Source of the DNA: Bacillota bacterium
GTDB lineage: Bacteria; Bacillota; Limnochordia; Darwinibacteriales; Darwinibacteriaceae
DNA length: 64,000 nucleotides
Assembly (NCBI GenBank): GCA_012837385.1
Contig: DURH01000069.1
Span: 1 to 64,000, forward strand
Direction: 5' to 3'
In this document: piece by piece, positions 60,290 through 64,000 of the stretch
Layout: every line of letters starts with the position of its first letter
How positions within the stretch are numbered: the stretch's first letter is position 1
Notes under the pieces: model-generated
Seen by the model: only the letters and a program-made list of their open reading frames with translations
What the model was told of the DNA's origin: nothing
Database searches by the model: none
Made by a program: the position numbers and the translations under genes

Positions 60290-60641
60290 CGCTTCCAGTC
60301 AAATCCGCTGCCTCTTTCCTCCAAACACGGGATTTCCTGAGAGTGCAGCGGAGATCTTCATGCAACTCGGCGAAACTCGCGCCCACTGCGCTGCGTTTCG
60401 CCCCAACTACCACATCATAGCCAGGCGAGAACTGGTTTCGTAGTTCCTGCACAATCGCTCTTAATCGTCTGCGAACCTTGTTGCGGGTCACTGCAGTACC
60501 TAGTTTTTTGCTTACAGCAAAGCCTACCCGGCTCACATCTTTCCCGGTAGGCACCACAGACACCACCACATACCTTCCAAAGGAGGGCGTCCCTTTGCTG
60601 TAAACAAAAGAAAACTCGCGGGGGTTCTTCAAACGCTCCAC
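60273..60641 (-). CDS. rnpA: Ribonuclease P protein component
   Basis: 122 aa. [24 protein letters not shown] at the start and the RNR signature [14 protein letters not shown]. Protein subunit of RNase P for tRNA 5' maturation. GTG start with GGAGGTTTTAGC. Downstream of rpmH. Confidence 0.97.
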   Translation of the reverse strand: MERLKNPREFSFVYSKGTPSFGRYVVVSVVPTGKDVSRVGFAVSKKLGTAVTRNKVRRRLRAIVQELRNQFSPGYDVVVGAKRSAVGASFAELHEDLRCTLRKSRVWRKEAADLTGSGEEHA

Positions 60642-60669
60642 GCTAAAACCTCCTAAGTACCCGCGCCGC

Positions 60670-60804
60670 TTAAGCAGTTAATACCTTACGCCCCTTGCTC
60701 CGCCGGCGAGCCAAAACTCTGCGGCCTGCGGTAGTCTTCATTCTAGCACGAAAGCCATGCAGGCGCTTCCTCCTGCGGTTCTTAGGCTGAAAAGTCCTTT
60801 TCAC
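60670..60804 (-). CDS. rpmH: 50S ribosomal protein L34
   Basis: 44 aa starting at GTG 60804 with AAGGGAGG 7 nt upstream. The product reads [20 protein letters not shown] then [20 protein letters not shown], a textbook L34. First gene of the rpmH-rnpA-yidD-yidC-jag operon, which starts at the strong promoter 60852-60881 on the edge of oriC. Confidence 0.98.
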   Translation of the reverse strand: MKRTFQPKNRRRKRLHGFRARMKTTAGRRVLARRRSKGRKVLTA

Positions 60805-60851
60805 GCTGCATCCTCCCTTCACAACACCCACATAACATGACATTCAAAGCG

Positions 60852-60881
60852 ATTATATCGTATTCTTTAAAAGCGTGTCAA
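60852..60881 (-). promoter_or_regulatory. Promoter of the rpmH operon
   Basis: TTGACA (60881-60876), 18-nt spacer, TATAAT (60857-60852), consensus hexamers on the minus strand. Confidence 0.9.
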
Positions 60882-60904
60882 TAGCAAGACCCTGTCAAGA
60901 ACTA

Positions 60905-61385
60905 CATGGCGCGCGGTTGTACACAAAATACCACAGAATAATCCACAAACAATCCCCGGGGTGTGGATAACTTGGGTAAACACATGTTCCCGGCACCGAT
61001 CTGCCCACTAAAACAGGGTTTTTTATCCACATCCTGTTGATAACTTGGGGATAACCCCTGTTTCGACACTTGTGGATAACTCGCGTTCCCAGCCTTACGC
61101 TGGGCTTATGAATTCTCCGAACAATTTCGCGATCTTTGCGTAAACGCGGCTGTGGTCAACCTGTGCAAAACTCTGGGGAAAGAAAAACCATTGTCCACAA
61201 ATAGCTCCCTTGACGCGAAATCCGTCGATTCTGTGGATAAGTTGTTGATCTTGTGGATAAACACCTGTATTATTGGTGTGGACAACCTTTGAAACCCCCG
61301 CGAATTGTGCATAAACTGCGCGTAACCTGGGGGTGGGTCCTAAATCCAAAAGCAGGAACCTGTGGATAAATCAAGAACATAAAAC
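60905..61385. other. oriC: oriC, upstream part (DnaA-box cluster between rpmH and dnaA)
   Basis: No gene in about 530 bases. Exact TTATCCACA boxes occur at 60962-60970 (-), 61023-61031 (+), 61071-61079 (-), 61232-61240 (-), 61252-61260 (-) and 61361-61369 (-). One-mismatch boxes occur at 60939, 61035, 61046, 61191, 61277 and 61306. A CCCAGC/GCTGGG hairpin lies at 61088-61103. This corresponds to the incA/incB half of the bipartite B. subtilis origin. Confidence 0.93.
61289..61317 (+). promoter_or_regulatory. Candidate dnaA promoter
   Basis: TTGAAA (61289-61294), 17-nt spacer, TAAACT (61312-61317). DnaA boxes flank and overlap it (61277, 61306, 61361), which would give DnaA autorepression. 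Confidence 0.55.
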
Positions 61386-61414
61386 GGAAGATGCAGTCAT
61401 CGGGAGGGTACATT

Positions 61415-62812
61415 ATGGAACAACTAAACCAATTAATGCTGGTCTGGGAGGAAGTCCTCAATATTATGGCAGCCGATCTGCCGGAGCGGTCTTTTGACGC
61501 TTGGCTAAAAAACAGCCGGCCAGTGTACCTAGATGGCAATACTTTATATGTAGAGTTTCCCAACGAGTTCACTAAGGACTGGGTGGAAGCTCGTTATGTC
61601 AACCCCCTCACCAAGACTCTGAGGCAGGTTACCAACCGCGATTGGGACATAAAATTCACCATTCCCGAAGGCGTCAGATCCCTCTCCCCAGTCAGCGAGA
61701 TTTCAACCAGAACAGTACCCAGCAGGAATGTGCCTCCCCGTGTGGAGGTGGTGGAGTCACCGCCCCCACAGGTGCAGACCCCCGCATCGTCGATCTTGAA
61801 TCCGCGCTACACTTTTGATTCTTTCGTCGTGGGTAATTCCAATCGCTTCGCTCATGCCGCCTCCCTAGCGGTGGCAGAAGGCCCAGCTAAGGCCTATAAC
61901 CCCCTCTTTCTCTATGGAGGGGTGGGCTTGGGCAAGACCCACCTCATGCACGCCATCGGGCACTATGCCTTGGAGCAAAACCCGAATATTTCTGTAGTGT
62001 ATGTTACCTCTGAGACGTTCACCAATGACCTCATTTCCGCCATTGGAAAGAAGTCCATGGTGGATTTCAGGAACAAGTACCGCAACGTGGACATTCTACT
62101 CATTGACGATATTCAGTTCGTAGCTGGCAAAGAGTCGACTCAGGAGGAATTCTTCCATACATTCAACGCGCTGTACGAAGCCAACCGTCAGCTGGTGATC
62201 TCCTCTGACCGGCCTCCCAAAGATATTCCCACTCTAGAAGAAAGGCTGCGCAGCCGTTTTGAGTGGGGCCTCACCGCGGATATTCAGCCGCCTGATTTAG
62301 AGACCCGTACTGCCATTTTGCGCAAGAAAGCCAAGGACGACAACTTGGTCGTGGATCAGGAGATCCTGAGCTACATCGCCACCCACATTCAGTCGAATAT
62401 TCGGGAACTGGAAGGAGCCCTGGTCAGGGTGGTGGCCCATGCCAACCTGCACAACACGCCCCTTACCTTAGAAACGGTGGCAGAGGCATTGAAGGATATC
62501 CTCAAGGCGCCTGCTCACCAGCCTGTTACTATTGACGGGATTATGGAAATCGTGGCTGATTACTACGCCATTAAGGTTTCGGAATTGAAATCGAAGCGGC
62601 GCACCAGGAACATTACCTTTCCAAGGCAGGTGGCTATGTACTTGGCACGGGATTTAACCGAAAGCTCGCTGCCGGAAATCGGCCAAGCCTTTGGCGGCCG
62701 CGACCATTCCACTGTCATCCATGCCGTAGAAAAGATAGAAAGCGAGATCAGGCTGGATCCTTCCCTGCAGAGCACCATCACAGAGTTGATCAGTCTTATC
62801 CGCCGAGCCTGA
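61415..62812 (+). CDS. dnaA: Chromosomal replication initiator DnaA
   Basis: 465 aa from ATG 61415 (CGGGAGGGTACATT). Domain I at 1-80, a short Pro-rich linker, AAA+ domain with Walker [16 protein letters not shown] and Walker [13 protein letters not shown], sensor [12 protein letters not shown], and domain IV signature [19 protein letters not shown]-DnaA binds the boxes on both sides of the gene and opens the origin at the trio region 62966. The in-frame ATG at 61391 is a weaker alternative. Confidence 0.98.
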   Translation: MEQLNQLMLVWEEVLNIMAADLPERSFDAWLKNSRPVYLDGNTLYVEFPNEFTKDWVEARYVNPLTKTLRQVTNRDWDIKFTIPEGVRSLSPVSEISTRTVPSRNVPPRVEVVESPPPQVQTPASSILNPRYTFDSFVVGNSNRFAHAASLAVAEGPAKAYNPLFLYGGVGLGKTHLMHAIGHYALEQNPNISVVYVTSETFTNDLISAIGKKSMVDFRNKYRNVDILLIDDIQFVAGKESTQEEFFHTFNALYEANRQLVISSDRPPKDIPTLEERLRSRFEWGLTADIQPPDLETRTAILRKKAKDDNLVVDQEILSYIATHIQSNIRELEGALVRVVAHANLHNTPLTLETVAEALKDILKAPAHQPVTIDGIMEIVADYYAIKVSELKSKRRTRNITFPRQVAMYLARDLTESSLPEIGQAFGGRDHSTVIHAVEKIESEIRLDPSLQSTITELISLIRRA

Positions 62813-62820
62813 GCATAAGC

Positions 62821-63008
62821 TGTGGAAAAGCCTGGGGACAGTTTTTTTGGGAATTTCGCGTTTGTTAGGGTTGTGGATAAACCGCACCAATCATCAACAA
62901 GTTATAGAATCCCCAAAACACTGTTCTGTCATGCCAAAAACGGTTTTCCACATTTGAACAGGCCCTACTACTACTTCTACTAAAAAAGATCTATATTAAC
63001 TAGGACAG
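62821..63008. other. oriC: oriC, downstream part: DnaA boxes, DnaA-trios and AT-rich unwinding element
   Basis: Between dnaA and dnaN. Boxes TGTGGAAAA (62821-62829), exact TGTGGATAA (62872-62880) and TTTTCCACA (62944-62952). Thirteen bases further lies a run of triplets TAC-TAC-TAC-TTC-TAC-TAA (62966-62983), then AT-rich AAAAGATCTATATTAACT. This is the layout of the B. subtilis incC basal unwinding system. Confidence 0.88.
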
Positions 63009-63044
63009 AGCCGACTTCGCGAGTATTCCACAGGAGGTATATTT

Positions 63045-64000
63045 ATGCGTTTTCAGATCAAGAGTGCCGATCTACTGAGCAGTGTCGCCTTAGCAGAACG
63101 TGCCATATCCACCAATGATCAAACTCCAGCACTTACCGGACTTCACCTCTCCGTTGATCAAAGCCATCTCACGATAACTGCCAATAATCTCCAGATAGCT
63201 GTGCAAACCAAGACACCCTGTGAGGTGTTTGAGCCAGGAGAACATATTGTCAGTGGCCGTCTCTTCTGCGAACTAGTACGCAAACTGCCTAATGAACCAG
63301 TTCTTATTGAATGGAAAGATGGACAGGTCTTAGTGAGCGTGGAAACGATGGAGTTTTCAATTAACACCATTGTAGAAGATGAGTTTCCTCCTTATCCCAC
63401 CTGCAGCGAGAGAGTGATGAGCTTAACCGACTATGAACTAGACCGCTTGATCTCTAGCACTGTTTTCGCTGCTTCAAACGATGAACATAAGCCCATTTTT
63501 ATGGGAGTACTGCTTGAGATCGCGGATGGTAAGATCAACTTCGTGGCCACAGACTCTAACCGCCTTTCCTTCGTACGGGCTCAAACCGGTCAAGCCTATC
63601 TGGAGCAGGGAGAGTTTATTGTTCCCAAAACCAACCTGGTGGAATTAGCCCGCAGCCTGCCTATGACTGAGGCCAAAGTAGAGGTTTTGTACGGTGAAAA
63701 TCAGCTGGCTTTCAAGTTTGAAGATACAATTTTCACTACCCGGCTCATTGATGGCAGATTTCCTAAATATCGTTCTGTTTTGTATACTGAACAAGAGACC
63801 TCCATTGTCATGAAAAGGCAGAAATTCATTCAAGCGCTGGACAGAGCCGCGCTAATCGGCCGCGCCGATGAAGCTCCGGTCTTGATTCAGGTCAACGAAG
63901 GAATACTAGAGATCGCCTCCACCTCCAGATTGGGTAAATCTAAGGAACAGTTCAATGTGGAGCACCAGGGAGCTGCCCAGCAGGCAGCCTATGCTCCGAA
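63045..64000 (+). CDS. dnaN: DNA polymerase III sliding clamp, beta subunit (partial)
   Basis: 318 codons to the window edge; about 50 more are expected. MRFQIKSADLLSSVALAERA at the start; second-domain segment GVLLEIADGKINFVATDSNR and IDGRFPKYRSVLY, both diagnostic of the clamp. ATG with CAGGAGGTATATTT. Ring dimer that tethers the polymerase to DNA. Standard dnaA-dnaN order. Confidence 0.98.
   Translation, partial: MRFQIKSADLLSSVALAERAISTNDQTPALTGLHLSVDQSHLTITANNLQIAVQTKTPCEVFEPGEHIVSGRLFCELVRKLPNEPVLIEWKDGQVLVSVETMEFSINTIVEDEFPPYPTCSERVMSLTDYELDRLISSTVFAASNDEHKPIFMGVLLEIADGKINFVATDSNRLSFVRAQTGQAYLEQGEFIVPKTNLVELARSLPMTEAKVEVLYGENQLAFKFEDTIFTTRLIDGRFPKYRSVLYTEQETSIVMKRQKFIQALDRAALIGRADEAPVLIQVNEGILEIASTSRLGKSKEQFNVEHQGAAQQAAYAP

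Noticed and set aside
61088-61103. Hairpin in oriC as a terminator
   Set aside because: CCCAGC/GCTGGG has no T-run on either strand and no gene ends nearby.
63158-63833. Minus-strand frames opposite dnaN
   Set aside because: They are antisense to a clearly coding dnaN start.
1-64000. CRISPR arrays, insertion sequences, phage genes or toxin-antitoxin pairs
   Set aside because: No direct-repeat array, transposase, integrase or typical toxin family was seen; nearly all genes are chromosomal core genes.

Overview
The window is a 64-kb piece of the origin-proximal chromosome of an endospore-forming Bacillota (Firmicutes) with moderately high GC content. The evidence is the order rpmH-oriC-dnaA-dnaN, soj/spo0J/noc with parS sites, and a set of sporulation genes: spoVT, a spoVB-type flippase, yabP, yabQ, a SpoIID-type protein, yyaC, a DUF3794-LysM protein and a LonC-type protease. 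The gene content (split gcvPA/gcvPB, LonC, DUF3794-LysM, DUF501 next to ppx, YueI) points to a deep anaerobic clostridial or Limnochordia-like lineage. I cannot assign a genus from sequence alone.

Layout, left to right. 1-2600: an edge lipoprotein, a small secreted peptide, gene remnants, tRNA-Lys, a DUF4256 protein and an AlkA-type glycosylase. 2600-6260: a secreted 5'-nucleotidase, a two-gene membrane/adhesin unit, YueI and tRNA-Leu. 6285-10542 (minus strand): ppx, DUF501, an S1 protein, divIC, yabQ, yabP and a SpoIID-like gene. 10712-11853 (plus): hupA and mazG. 11826-30178 continuing to 33463 (minus): the B. subtilis-like series spoVB-spoVT-mfd-pth-ctc-prs-glmU-ispE-veg-ksgA, joined to a replication block (dnaD-like, dnaB), ABC-F, ddl and ridA. 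33581-36574: a 27-codon gene, galK and mgtE. 36644-42185: lonC, rplI, yybS, rpsR-ssb-rpsF and ychF. 42255-51302: queT, a P-loop protein, DUF951, a PpiC foldase, the glycine cleavage operon, a TPR protein and a YkvI-like transporter. 51423-64000: yyaC, four parS sites, parB-parA-noc, rsmG-mnmG-mnmE, jag-yidC-yidD-rnpA-rpmH, a bipartite oriC around dnaA, and the start of dnaN.

No phage, transposon, CRISPR array or other mobile element was seen. The most interesting signals are short sites. There is a four-box DnaA cluster 11 kb from oriC. The parS sites are perfectly symmetric, and one lies inside the parB terminator stem. A 14-bp palindrome inside noc equals the remembered Noc-site consensus. 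Two promoters look sigma-G-like. Two very small genes have good ribosome-binding sites. Among proteins, GlmU ends where its acetyltransferase half should begin, the DUF501 protein has no AUG/GUG/UUG start at its expected N-terminus, and a spore-type GH18 protein appears to lack its catalytic acids.

Functionally the window combines chromosome replication and segregation, ribosome and tRNA maintenance (rpmH, rnpA, mnmEG, rsmG, ksgA, pth, L25, L9, S6, S18), membrane-protein insertion, UDP-GlcNAc/D-Ala-D-Ala/isoprenoid precursors for the wall, and late sporulation functions.
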